DNA from: Bacteroidales bacterium
GTDB lineage: Bacteria; Bacteroidota; Bacteroidia; Bacteroidales; VadinHA17
Assembly: GCA_024762655.1 (NCBI GenBank)
Contig: JANTHB010000006.1
Coordinates: 1 to 64,000 of the forward strand
DNA: 64,000 bases
Reading direction: 5' to 3'
Shown: positions 21,022-30,362 of the stretch, piece by piece
How the letters are laid out: every line of letters begins with the position of its first letter
Position numbering within the stretch: the first letter of the stretch is position 1
The notes under the pieces: model-generated
Databases searched by the model: none
Told to the model about the DNA's origin: nothing
Seen by the model: the letters and a program-made list of their open reading frames with translations, nothing else
Translations under genes and position numbers: made by a program

Positions 21022-21079
21022 ATCCTGTTGACGGGATGTTTCATGATTATCCCGTTTTTTACAGCGTCAGGAAATCCAA

Positions 21080-21457
21080 CTATTCATAAACCGGGATTAC
21101 TTCAAAAGGGAGGTGCAGGGAGTCTCTGAAATGCTCTCCCAGCTCCATAATCGACTCGTCTCCTTCTTCGTAATACCATCTCAGGGTTACATGCTTCCCT
21201 TCTTCGATATATTTTTTAATGATCCTCAAGAGTTCCAGCAGATATTTTGACGACCCGCTGTTTACGTACTCCAACCTGAACTCGAATACGGGATTCTCTC
21301 CGTCATGGTCAAGATATTCCCTCACCCATGAAATTACGGGAAGAAAAATATCCTGTGCACTCTCCGGAATAGAACGCCCGGTGATCAAAAACGGTTTCCC
21401 CGCTTCCAGATGTATTTCCGGCGTCATAGCTGTCGGTTCTATGATCAAAGGCTCCAT
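21080..21457 (-). CDS. DUF1987 / SiaC-family regulatory phosphoprotein-like
   Basis: TPEIHLEAGKPFLITGRSIPE...FEFRLEYVNSGSSKYLLELLRIIKK resembles the SiaC/DUF1987 family. Confidence 0.75.
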   Translation of the reverse strand: MEPLIIEPTAMTPEIHLEAGKPFLITGRSIPESAQDIFLPVISWVREYLDHDGENPVFEFRLEYVNSGSSKYLLELLRIIKKYIEEGKHVTLRWYYEEGDESIMELGEHFRDSLHLPFEVIPVYE

Positions 21458-21476
21458 GACATAAAGATATTAATTT

Positions 21477-22721
21477 TTATTCATAACGCAATGCAACTAT
21501 CGGGTCGAGACGCGCAGCCCTGGAAGCCGGATAATATCCGGAAACGATACTTACCAGAAAACATAATGCCACCCCCAGAAGAATCCACAACCAAGGGATT
21601 ATAAAAGAGGTGTGTGTCAGCATAGATACTACGTTCCCGATAATGATCCCCAGGATAATACCCAGAATACCCCCCAGTTGTCCGATGAGTATTGCCTCGA
21701 ACAGAAATTGCATACGCACGGTGATACCCTTGGCACCCAGCGCCTTCCGTATCCCGATCTCGCGGGTGCGCTCCGTAACGGTCACCAGCATAATGTTCAT
21801 CAGTCCTATGGCGGCCCCGAAAAGGGTGATGATCCCTATGATCGTAGCAGCCAGAGTCACTTTTTTAATATTATCCAGCAGGATGGATACCAGATTGTCA
21901 CTTTTGGTAATGTTAAAATCCGTCTCATCCCGGACATCCAGTCCGCGAATAACCCTGAAATATCCCTCCGCCTCGCTTGCCATCACATCCAGCAATTTGG
22001 GATCGGGAGGCATCACCCCCACCTGAAAGGTCATATTAGGGCGGGAGAAATAATGCCTGACCGTGGTCACCGGCATGATGGTAATTCTGTCAAAGCCGCC
22101 GAAACTGGATCCTTTCTTCTTCAGAACACCGATAACCCTGAATTTCCCTCCGCCAATGGATACGATCTTGTCAACCGGATCGGTGCGCGGAAACAACTCT
22201 TCTTTCAGTTCAGCCCCGATAATTACGACATTACGGTTCATCTGCACATCCTGGACAGACAGATTCCGTCCGTAATCAAGCTCGGAACCCGAAGTAAATA
22301 AATAATTCTCGTCTCCTCCGATCACCCGGATATTGGGATTGGTCTTTTTGTCTTTGTATTTTACCGTTGCCGTTCCCGATGCAGTCACCGACACCGAGGA
22401 GAGACAGGGTAGCTTAAATTCCTTTTTAAACCTGGAAGCCTGCTGATACGTGATGCGGGCATGGTTTTTCTGACGGTATCGTTTATTTCCCACAACCACT
22501 GTCATCCCGCGGCTCTCGATCACGAAAGCATTGGCTCCCATAAAAGTGAACTGCTGCGTGATGGAGTGCTTGACCGACTCAATGGCGGTGAGGATACCGA
22601 CCAGGGCCATGATCCCGAAAGAAATGATAAAAATGGTCAGGACAGCACGTACTTTATTGGTCCGTATCGAATCGAATGAAATCTTCAGATTATCTTCTAA
22701 CAACCCGGTCTTTATCTTCAT
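21477..22721 (-). CDS. ABC transporter permease (MacB/FtsX type)
   Basis: [43 protein letters not shown] and C-term [17 protein letters not shown]. Confidence 0.9.
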   Translation of the reverse strand: MKIKTGLLEDNLKISFDSIRTNKVRAVLTIFIISFGIMALVGILTAIESVKHSITQQFTFMGANAFVIESRGMTVVVGNKRYRQKNHARITYQQASRFKKEFKLPCLSSVSVTASGTATVKYKDKKTNPNIRVIGGDENYLFTSGSELDYGRNLSVQDVQMNRNVVIIGAELKEELFPRTDPVDKIVSIGGGKFRVIGVLKKKGSSFGGFDRITIMPVTTVRHYFSRPNMTFQVGVMPPDPKLLDVMASEAEGYFRVIRGLDVRDETDFNITKSDNLVSILLDNIKKVTLAATIIGIITLFGAAIGLMNIMLVTVTERTREIGIRKALGAKGITVRMQFLFEAILIGQLGGILGIILGIIIGNVVSMLTHTSFIIPWLWILLGVALCFLVSIVSGYYPASRAARLDPIVALRYE

Positions 22722-22798
22722 TCCTTCACGATTTATTCAGATGCATTACAGAACCCCTAAAAATACACTTTTTTTTCACGGCACAAAATGACTTATCT

Positions 22799-22828
22799 TT
22801 GATTCCAGTCGGATTCTTAGTACTTTTG
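22799..22828 (+). promoter_or_regulatory. Bacteroidota-type promoter of acn (TTG-N19-TACTTTTG)
   Basis: TTG 22799-22801 and TACTTTTG 22821-22828. Confidence 0.6.
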
Positions 22829-22863
22829 TCTTTCCAAACGTTTAACCATAAAAAATAATTGTC

Positions 22864-25131
22864 ATGGCTTTTGATATTGATATGATTCGTAAGGTTTATT
22901 CCACCTACGGAGACAAGATTGCCGCTGTTAGAAAGATTCTCAACAGGCCTTTAACGCTCACGGAAAAAATACTATACACACACCTTGCGGGGGATAAGAT
23001 CACCGCACCTTATACCCGGGGAAAAGATTATGTGGATTTTCATCCCGACCGGGTAGCCATGCAGGACGCCACGGCCCAGATGGCCTTACTGCAGTTTATG
23101 ATGGCCGGAAAAGACAAGGTAGCCGTACCCTCCTCCGTACACTGTGACCACCTGATCACTGCAAAAAAAGGAGCAGAAGAAGATCTTACCAATGCCAAAT
23201 ACACCAACCAGGAAGTATATGATTTTCTGGCTTCCGTATCCAATAAATACGGCATCGGCTTCTGGAAACCGGGGGCCGGGATCATCCATCAGGTTGTCCT
23301 GGAGAATTATGCTTTCCCCGGCGGGATGATGATCGGCACCGACTCGCACACGCCCAATGCAGGCGGGTTGGGAATGATCGCCATAGGCGTTGGCGGCGCC
23401 GACGCGGTGGATGTGATGGCAGACATGCCGTGGGAGCTGAAGTTCCCCAAAATTATTGGGATCAAACTGACCGGAAAACTTTCCGGATGGACCGCCCCCA
23501 AAGATGTAATTCTGAAAGTGGCCGATATTCTCACCGTAAAGGGAGGTACCGGTTATATCCTGGAGTATTTCGGAGAAGGCGCTCAGGCGCTCTCCGCCAC
23601 CGGCCGGGCTACAATCTGTAACATGGGCGCCGAAGTAGGTGCTACGACTTCCACATTCGGCTTTGACGAAAACACCGCCGAATATCTCCGGCAGACCCAC
23701 CGGGCAGACGTGGCAGCACTGGCTGAATCGGTCAAAGCACATCTCACGGGCGATCCGGAAGTATATGCCGACCCTGAAAAATACTTCGATCAGGTCATCG
23801 AGATCAATCTTTCGGAACTGGAGCCGGCCCTAAACGGTCCCTTCACTCCCGACCTGCGCACACCGGTATCGAAGATGGCCGAAACCGCCAAAAAGCATGA
23901 CTGGCCCCTCAACCTCGAAGCCGGCCTCATCGGGTCGTGCACCAACTCTTCCTACGAAGATATCACCCGGGCTGCCTCTATCGCCCGCCAGGCACTGGAA
24001 AAAGGCCTCACCCCCAAGGGAGAGATATACATAACCCCCGGGTCGGAACAGGTGCGTTACACAATGGAACGTGACGGACTGATCGAAGTATTTGAAAAAA
24101 TCGGCGGGATCATCCTGGCCAATGCCTGCGGCCCCTGTATAGGCCAGTGGGACCGTGAGGAGGTCCAAGACGGTCACCGCAACTCCATCGTCACCTCTTT
24201 TAACCGTAACTTTGCCAAACGCAACGATGGCAACCCCAACACCCATGCTTTTGTTGCATCTCCCGAAATGGTAATGACATACGCCATTGCCGGACGGCTT
24301 GACTTTGACCCGCTGCACGATACGCTCACCAACGACAAAGGCGAAGAAGTCCGTTTTGATGAACCCACAGGCATCGTCTTTCCCCCCAAAGGCTTTGAGG
24401 TAGATGACCCGGGCTATCTGGCGCCCGCCGAGGACGGCAGCAAAGTGGAAATCAAGGTTAAGCCCGACTCCGAGCGGTTGCAACTGCTTACGCCTTTCCC
24501 CGCCTGGGACGGAAAAGATTTCCAAGGACTGCATCTGCTGATCAAAGCCAAAGGCAAATGCACCACCGACCATATCTCCATGGCCGGACCGTGGTTGCGC
24601 TACCGCGGACACCTTGAGAATATCTCGCAGAACCTGCTGATCGGAGCGGTCAATTATTTCAATGAAAAAACCAACTCGGTAAAAAACCAGCTTACCGGAG
24701 AATACGTGCCGGTGCCTGAAGCCGCCAAAGCATACCGCGAAGCAGGCAAAGGCTCTATTATTATCGGGGATGAAAACTATGGCGAAGGCTCGTCACGTGA
24801 ACATGCAGCCATGGAACCCCGCTTTATGGGGGTGAAAGCAGTGCTGGTACGCTCCTTTGCCCGTATCCATGAGACCAACCTGAAAAAACAGGGCGTTCTG
24901 GCCATTACCTTTGCCGATCCGGCCGACTATGACAAGGTGCTGGAAGATGATACTTTTGACGTAACAGGTCTGAACGGCTTTGCTCCCGGCAAACCGCTTA
25001 CCGTGGTGATACATCACGCAGACGGTTCATCCGATAGCATCCAGGTCAATCATACCTATAACGAAAACCAGATCGAATGGTTCAAAGCCGGATCAGCCCT
25101 GAACCTGATCCGCAGGATGAATGCAAAATGA
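22864..25131 (+). CDS. acn: Aconitate hydratase (mitochondrial-type)
   Basis: [72 protein letters not shown]. Confidence 0.95.
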   Translation: MAFDIDMIRKVYSTYGDKIAAVRKILNRPLTLTEKILYTHLAGDKITAPYTRGKDYVDFHPDRVAMQDATAQMALLQFMMAGKDKVAVPSSVHCDHLITAKKGAEEDLTNAKYTNQEVYDFLASVSNKYGIGFWKPGAGIIHQVVLENYAFPGGMMIGTDSHTPNAGGLGMIAIGVGGADAVDVMADMPWELKFPKIIGIKLTGKLSGWTAPKDVILKVADILTVKGGTGYILEYFGEGAQALSATGRATICNMGAEVGATTSTFGFDENTAEYLRQTHRADVAALAESVKAHLTGDPEVYADPEKYFDQVIEINLSELEPALNGPFTPDLRTPVSKMAETAKKHDWPLNLEAGLIGSCTNSSYEDITRAASIARQALEKGLTPKGEIYITPGSEQVRYTMERDGLIEVFEKIGGIILANACGPCIGQWDREEVQDGHRNSIVTSFNRNFAKRNDGNPNTHAFVASPEMVMTYAIAGRLDFDPLHDTLTNDKGEEVRFDEPTGIVFPPKGFEVDDPGYLAPAEDGSKVEIKVKPDSERLQLLTPFPAWDGKDFQGLHLLIKAKGKCTTDHISMAGPWLRYRGHLENISQNLLIGAVNYFNEKTNSVKNQLTGEYVPVPEAAKAYREAGKGSIIIGDENYGEGSSREHAAMEPRFMGVKAVLVRSFARIHETNLKKQGVLAITFADPADYDKVLEDDTFDVTGLNGFAPGKPLTVVIHHADGSSDSIQVNHTYNENQIEWFKAGSALNLIRRMNAK

Positions 25132-25224
25132 AGGTATACGTACCGGAATGACCTTCGCTGTGCTCCGGTGCAACCCAATGCCTTTCAGGAACTGAAGAAG
25201 ATATTCCGTAAAAACAAGTAAAAA

Positions 25225-25257
25225 TATCTACGTAGGCGCCTACGTAGATTTTTTTTT
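25225..25257 (+). terminator. Palindromic terminator-like hairpin downstream of acn
   Basis: atctacgtaggcgcctacgtagat (perfect palindrome) followed by tttttttt. Confidence 0.7.
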
Positions 25258-25489
25258 GCTTACTCTTCCCGGTCCAGCAGGCGCTGCTCTCCCCGGAGGC
25301 CTCTGATACGGGTGGCGTCATACGTGATCTCCGGCATCCTGCTGCCGGCTCAAACGAATGATGATCGCTTTCAATAATTCCCGGTTTTTTCTGTATCCGT
25401 TATAACTCTTTATTTTTCAACAATATACAGGAGTTCGTCCTGTCAGATAATACCCACAAGTTGGCATCTTGTAAAAAAAACCTAAAGAT

Positions 25490-25524
25490 TTAGTTGTATA
25501 ACTAAAATATTAGTTGTATATTTG
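25490..25524 (+). promoter_or_regulatory. Promoter (TTG-N20-TATATTTG) overlapping three alternating TTAGTT half-sites; putative BlaI-type operator
   Basis: TTAGTT(25490-25495)-GTAT-AACTAA(25500-25505)-AATA-TTAGTT(25510-25515); -33 TTG 25494-25496; -7 TATATTTG 25517-25524. Confidence 0.7.
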
Positions 25525-25567
25525 CGTTAGTAAGTTGATCACACCTTTAATTTTTAAACACAACATT

Positions 25568-25945
25568 ATGAAACTAACCCGGGCAGAAGAACAGATCATG
25601 CAGGTTTTATGGGAGCTGAAGGAGGCATTCGTGAAGGAGATCCTGGAGCAACTGGACGATCCCAGGCCTGCCTATAACACCGTTTCCACCATTGTGCGGA
25701 TCCTTGAGAAAAAAGGATTCGTCTCGCATCATGCCTATGGCAAATCGCACAAGTATTATCCGCTGGTCAGCAAAGAGGAATATACGCGTGCCCATATGAA
25801 GAATTTTGTAAAAAATTATTTCAGCAACTCTTTCGAGCAGATGGTCTCTTTCTTCGCCCGTGAAAAAGACATTGATCTGCGGGAGATGGAAGACATTATG
25901 AAGATCATGCAGGAAGAGATTAAAAAACAGAAAAAAGATGAATAG
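25568..25945 (+). CDS. BlaI/MecI/CopY-family transcriptional repressor
   Basis: MKLTRAEEQIMQVLWELKEAFVKEILEQL...PAYNTVSTIVRILEKKGFVSH winged-helix typical of BlaI. Start moved to the internal ATG. Confidence 0.92.
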   Translation: MKLTRAEEQIMQVLWELKEAFVKEILEQLDDPRPAYNTVSTIVRILEKKGFVSHHAYGKSHKYYPLVSKEEYTRAHMKNFVKNYFSNSFEQMVSFFAREKDIDLREMEDIMKIMQEEIKKQKKDE

Positions 25946-28460
25946 CTTCAGCACTTTCTTATATCAGTCGGGCATCAGTATCGCGGTTTTTTACCTCTTT
26001 TACCGGGCCCTGTTACGCCGGGAGACCTGGTTTTCCCTCAATCGTATTCTGCTGGGGGCATCCCTGCTGCTGGCTATGCTAATCCCTTTTGTCCGGATTA
26101 CCCTTCATTCCGCCCCGGCGCCGGGCACAGTCTATTACGCGCTCGACCGCTACCTCCTGAACGGGGTAGTAGTACACCCGGACCACCTGGTCGAAAATAC
26201 CGGACTGCATATTACCGCCGGCAAAGCTTTGTTATCGGTTTATCTGCTGGGGGTCCTGTTTTTTACAGTCAAGTTCCTGACCCAGATCCTGCAGGTGTTG
26301 CACCTGATCAAAAAACACGGGATCCGGGAATTTGAAGGATACCGCATCGTTCCCATCACCGAAGAGATATCCCCTTTTTCCTTCTTCACCCTGATCTTCA
26401 TCAATACGGAAAACCTTGGGAAGCAGGAATTGAGGAGCATTCTCCTGCATGAGTGGGAACATGTTCGCCGCCTGCACACCCTGGATATCCTGGTGCTGGA
26501 GATCGTCTGCATCATCCAATGGTTCAATCCTTTCGTCTGGCTGTATAAATATTCCCTGCACGAGTTGCATGAATACGAGGCCGACCAGGCCGTCATCCGT
26601 CAGGGGGAAAACCGTCTCAATTATCAGAAACTGATTCTCAACCAGGCGTTCGGTCACCAGTTCTTCCAGGTGGCGCATAACCTCATTAACCGTTCTTTCA
26701 TCAAAAATCGTATACTCATGATCACCAAAAGAAAATCCGGAAGTATCACTTTGCTGAAATCGCTTTTCATCCTGCCGGTGGCTGCCCTTCTGGTGGCCAG
26801 TTTTTCCTTCACCCGCGAGCCGGAGAACATACAACAGGTGAAACAAATGCTCTCAGGCAATAAAAAATCTTCAACCCTCCTCCAGACCCCCCGGGAGAAA
26901 AAGGTGTATACCCTGAAAGAGGTGGATAAACAACCCAAATTCCAGGGGAAACCGATCCCGTATATTGTCTTATGGGTGAAGGATCAGATCAGGGACACCA
27001 TACCCTTTACCGACAAACCCCTCCGGATAAGTTTTAACGTTGCCCCGACCGGAAAGATTACCGATATAGATATCACTCCGGACCATACGCAGATCGATCC
27101 CAAATATCTTCAGGAGTTACGGAAGATCTTCCAATCCGCGCCCAAATGTTCGCCGGGGGAAAAGGACGGAAAAAAGGTGGCGGTCAGGTTCAGTGACGCT
27201 TTGATGAAATTTTTCAGTAGCCATAGAGAACCGGCGACGGAAGAAGAGTTGTTCTTCATCGTCGAGGAGATGCCTAAATTCCAGGGCGGGGATATCGGAA
27301 CTTTCAGGCAATGGGTGGCCGAACACCTCAGATACCCGAAAAAAGCTGCAGAGAAAAGGATCAGTGGAAAAGTGTATGTACAATTCGTCGTGGAGCCCGA
27401 TGGCAGTGTGGACCGGGTCAAGGTGGTACGTTCCGCTAATTACCAGTCAAACCGGAAAGTAATGAGCAGTAATGATTCTTTGTTAGACCGGGAGGCCGTG
27501 CGGGTCATCAAATCCAGTCCTGAATGGACCCCCGGAAAACAGAGAGGTAAAAATGTGGCCGTAGCCTATACCATCCCCATTACCTTCCTCCCCGGGGTGA
27601 ATATGTCTTCCCCACAAACGACTACGACACCGGCCTCCATCGGTGGAGAGGTATTCTTCATCGTTGAGCAGATGCCCAAATTCCAGGGCGGGGATATCTC
27701 CAGGTTTAGAGAATGGGTCGCGCAGCAGTTGAGATACCCTGATATAGCTGCCGAAGCAGGGGCCACCGGCCGGGTGTTCGTCAGCTTCATCGTCGAGACC
27801 GACGGATCGGTAAGCCATATACAAATAGCGAAAAGCCCCTATACCTTCCTGCGGGACCATCCGGACAAGAGCGCCGGCATCAACCTCCGGGCCTTTGCCG
27901 CCCTCGACGCCGAGGCAGTGCGCGTGGTCAGGTCCTCCCCCAAATGGGAACCCGGCGTACAACGGGGCCATCGCGTGCGGGTGAAAATGACAATCCCCAT
28001 CGTCTTCGTCCTTGATCATACCATACCGGCCCGGGACAGCCTGAAAATATCAGCATCAGGACAACCTCTCTATATCATAGACGGAAAGATTGCCAACGCG
28101 AATGAATTGGACAACCTGGATCATGACAAAGTAGCCCGTGTTATGGTCCAAAAAGACGTAAACGGGGACCTGGTTAAAAAATACGGTCCGGCCGCCAAAA
28201 ACGGGGTGATATTCATCAATACCAAAAAGCAGGTTACCGGACCGGTGCCCCAAAAACCCAAAGACCCCTTCGACAAATCTGCCGGATACCACTACCTGAT
28301 CAACGGGAAACCGGCCTCGTGGAAAGAAGCTGTAAAATATAAGGATAGAAAGGATCTTCAACTTATCTCCATTGCAAAAATATCCGATAAGGATGCGATA
28401 AAACTTTTTGGGGAGACAGCCCCGAACGGCATGGTGGTGATTAAGGCAAAAGAAAAGTAA
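25938..28460 (+). CDS. M56-family (BlaR1-like) membrane metallopeptidase with C-terminal TonB-C-like and plug-like modules
   Basis: HEWEHVRRLHTLD (HExxH); two clear TonB_C-like modules (FRQWVAEHLRYPKKAAEKRISGKVYVQFVVEPDGSV..., FREWVAQQLRYPDIAAEAGATGRVFVSFIVETDGSV...); C-term PLYIIDGK...KNGVIFINTKK and YHYLINGK...APNGMVVIKAKEK. Confidence 0.85.
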   Translation: MNSFSTFLYQSGISIAVFYLFYRALLRRETWFSLNRILLGASLLLAMLIPFVRITLHSAPAPGTVYYALDRYLLNGVVVHPDHLVENTGLHITAGKALLSVYLLGVLFFTVKFLTQILQVLHLIKKHGIREFEGYRIVPITEEISPFSFFTLIFINTENLGKQELRSILLHEWEHVRRLHTLDILVLEIVCIIQWFNPFVWLYKYSLHELHEYEADQAVIRQGENRLNYQKLILNQAFGHQFFQVAHNLINRSFIKNRILMITKRKSGSITLLKSLFILPVAALLVASFSFTREPENIQQVKQMLSGNKKSSTLLQTPREKKVYTLKEVDKQPKFQGKPIPYIVLWVKDQIRDTIPFTDKPLRISFNVAPTGKITDIDITPDHTQIDPKYLQELRKIFQSAPKCSPGEKDGKKVAVRFSDALMKFFSSHREPATEEELFFIVEEMPKFQGGDIGTFRQWVAEHLRYPKKAAEKRISGKVYVQFVVEPDGSVDRVKVVRSANYQSNRKVMSSNDSLLDREAVRVIKSSPEWTPGKQRGKNVAVAYTIPITFLPGVNMSSPQTTTTPASIGGEVFFIVEQMPKFQGGDISRFREWVAQQLRYPDIAAEAGATGRVFVSFIVETDGSVSHIQIAKSPYTFLRDHPDKSAGINLRAFAALDAEAVRVVRSSPKWEPGVQRGHRVRVKMTIPIVFVLDHTIPARDSLKISASGQPLYIIDGKIANANELDNLDHDKVARVMVQKDVNGDLVKKYGPAAKNGVIFINTKKQVTGPVPQKPKDPFDKSAGYHYLINGKPASWKEAVKYKDRKDLQLISIAKISDKDAIKLFGETAPNGMVVIKAKEK

Positions 28461-28513
28461 ATTGTAAATCAGGGAGTGCTTCACTCAACGGGATGCCCTC
28501 CCTAACCTGCCAT

Positions 28514-28570
28514 CGCAAAAAGACCCTCAGCGAAGAGAAATATTTTGAAGGAAGACTAAAAGATCGATAA
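28514..28570 (+). pseudogene. Remnant matching the C-terminus of the downstream TPR gene
   Basis: Translates in frame to RKKTLSEEKYFEGRLKDR*; the TPR gene (30113-30169) ends RIKAIREEMHFEGRLKDR*. Confidence 0.6.
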
Positions 28571-28650
28571 AGCGATGAAGTGATAAAGAGATAAAGCGAT
28601 GAGTAGATCGCATAAAAAGACTCCATTGCAATCTTTTCGAGCCATATACC

Positions 28651-28730
28651 CTTTGACTTTTTGACTTTCAGACTCTTTGACTCTTTTAATCTTCGACTCT
28701 TTGACTTTTTGACACTTTGACTTTTTGATC
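28651..28730. repeat. Degenerate short tandem repeat (TTTGACTTT/TTTGACTC units)
   Basis: ctttgactttttgactttcagactctttgactcttttaatcttcgactctttgactttttgacactttgactttttgatc. Confidence 0.8.
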
Positions 28731-28757
28731 CGCAAAAAACCCAGCCGTAGGTTTCCG

Positions 28758-28792
28758 GGGGAGGTAGCCGGTAACCGGACTCCTCCCCTTTT
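28758..28792 (+). terminator. Possible terminator/hairpin between the M56 and TPR genes
   Basis: ggggagg-tag-ccggt-a-accgg-act-cctccccttttc: nested perfect stems followed by a short T run. Confidence 0.5.
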
Positions 28793-28849
28793 CTCCGGGC
28801 CCTTGGCATAATCTCTTTAGCATCACCGTATGATTCCAAAATCATCCCC

Positions 28850-30169
28850 ATGAAGAAAACACTTAAGAAAATCATCCTTCTGGCGTTTTCTGTGCCGGTC
28901 ATGTCCGTTTTTTCTCTCCACAGCCAGTCTTCCGCCGTTTTCAACGCTTTGATGAACGGCCGGTACCAGGATGCCATTCATCAGGCAGATCGTATTCTGG
29001 TCACAGACACCTCGATGGCCGGAGTATGGTTTCTGAAAGGGCAGGCTCACATGGGGCTGCTGCAGTTCGACCGTGCCGAGAAAGCCTTCCTTCAGGTCCT
29101 GCGGCAGGCCCCCGACACACTGCCTGTCCTGCTGGCGCTGGGACAGACCACTTACCTGCAAGGTCACGACGCCGACGCTATCCGCTGGTATGAAAAAGCG
29201 CTGCAAAAGGATCCTTCCGGCACCACCGCCCGCCTCGGACTGGCCCGCGCTTGCTACCGCCACAAACAATACGATCAAGCCATTCGACAGTATCGTATCC
29301 TGGTTAAGAAAGCATCGTGGAACTATGCTTACAACAAAGAACTGGGCCAGACTTATCTGGCTGTCGACTCGATAAAACAGGCCCAGTGGTACTTCCATGA
29401 TGCCGTCAACCTCAACAACGGAGATCTCTCCCTCGCCACCCAACTGGCCCGTCTCTACATAAAAACCAAAGACTACAAACTGGCGGCCGACATCGCCCTG
29501 CTGGGGTTACGCAGCGACACTGCCTGGATCCCCCTCCTCGAAACCCTTGGCTTTGCCCGTTACCGCAGCAAAGACTACAAAAAGGCAGTCGCAGCCTTTG
29601 AGCGTTGTCTGAGCCTGGCCGACAGCTCCCTCTTCGTCCTGAAGCACCTGGGATACATTTACCTCAGTCAGGATCGTCTGAAGGAAGCGGAACAGATGCT
29701 GCTGCAAGCCTGGAAGAAAAACAATACCCTTCCCGAAATCGCTTATTATCTGGGGCTCACGTACGAAAACATGAAGAAATACGATACGGCAACGGTGTGG
29801 CTGAAGAAAGCCATCGTGTTATACCATCCTCCTGCCAAACTGATGGCTGCCATTTACCGCGAACTGGCTTCCGATTACTATCATCTGAAAAACTGGATAA
29901 ATGCCTTTGACAATTACGGCAAAGCGCTCTCTCTCGATCCTGGCAATGAAGAGGTACTGTTCCGCATGGGAGAGATCTGTGATTATCATCTGAACGAAAA
30001 GGGAAAAGCCATGAAATACTACCAGCGTGTGGTGGACAGAAGCGACATCAATCCCGCCGTCTGGGATCCGGAGAAGACGACCACCATCCCCCTGGCCGTG
30101 GCCGCCTGGCACCGCATCAAAGCCATCCGCGAAGAGATGCATTTTGAGGGAAGACTAAAAGATCGATAA
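28850..30169 (+). CDS. TPR-repeat protein, exported
   Basis: Signal peptide and serial TPR motifs (ADAIRWYEKALQKDPSGTTARLGLARACYRHKQYDQAIRQY...). Confidence 0.88.
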   Translation: MKKTLKKIILLAFSVPVMSVFSLHSQSSAVFNALMNGRYQDAIHQADRILVTDTSMAGVWFLKGQAHMGLLQFDRAEKAFLQVLRQAPDTLPVLLALGQTTYLQGHDADAIRWYEKALQKDPSGTTARLGLARACYRHKQYDQAIRQYRILVKKASWNYAYNKELGQTYLAVDSIKQAQWYFHDAVNLNNGDLSLATQLARLYIKTKDYKLAADIALLGLRSDTAWIPLLETLGFARYRSKDYKKAVAAFERCLSLADSSLFVLKHLGYIYLSQDRLKEAEQMLLQAWKKNNTLPEIAYYLGLTYENMKKYDTATVWLKKAIVLYHPPAKLMAAIYRELASDYYHLKNWINAFDNYGKALSLDPGNEEVLFRMGEICDYHLNEKGKAMKYYQRVVDRSDINPAVWDPEKTTTIPLAVAAWHRIKAIREEMHFEGRLKDR

Positions 30170-30362
30170 CGTGATGAAGTGATGAAGTGATGAAGCGATG
30201 AGGAGATAAAGCAATGAGGAGAAAGGGAGGTAAAGAAAAAGAGAGTAATGCCACCTGCTTACCTCTATAGATTGTGTGGTCGGTGGTCCATAAAATTTTA
30301 ACATAATTTATTATATTTATCACATAATCTTTTATTTATACTTATCAATCCATAAAATCACT

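Noticed and set aside
25568-28460. Beta-lactam resistance operon
   Set aside because: BlaI/M56 pair present but no beta-lactamase or PBP2a gene follows; BlaI-like pairs regulate many other processes.
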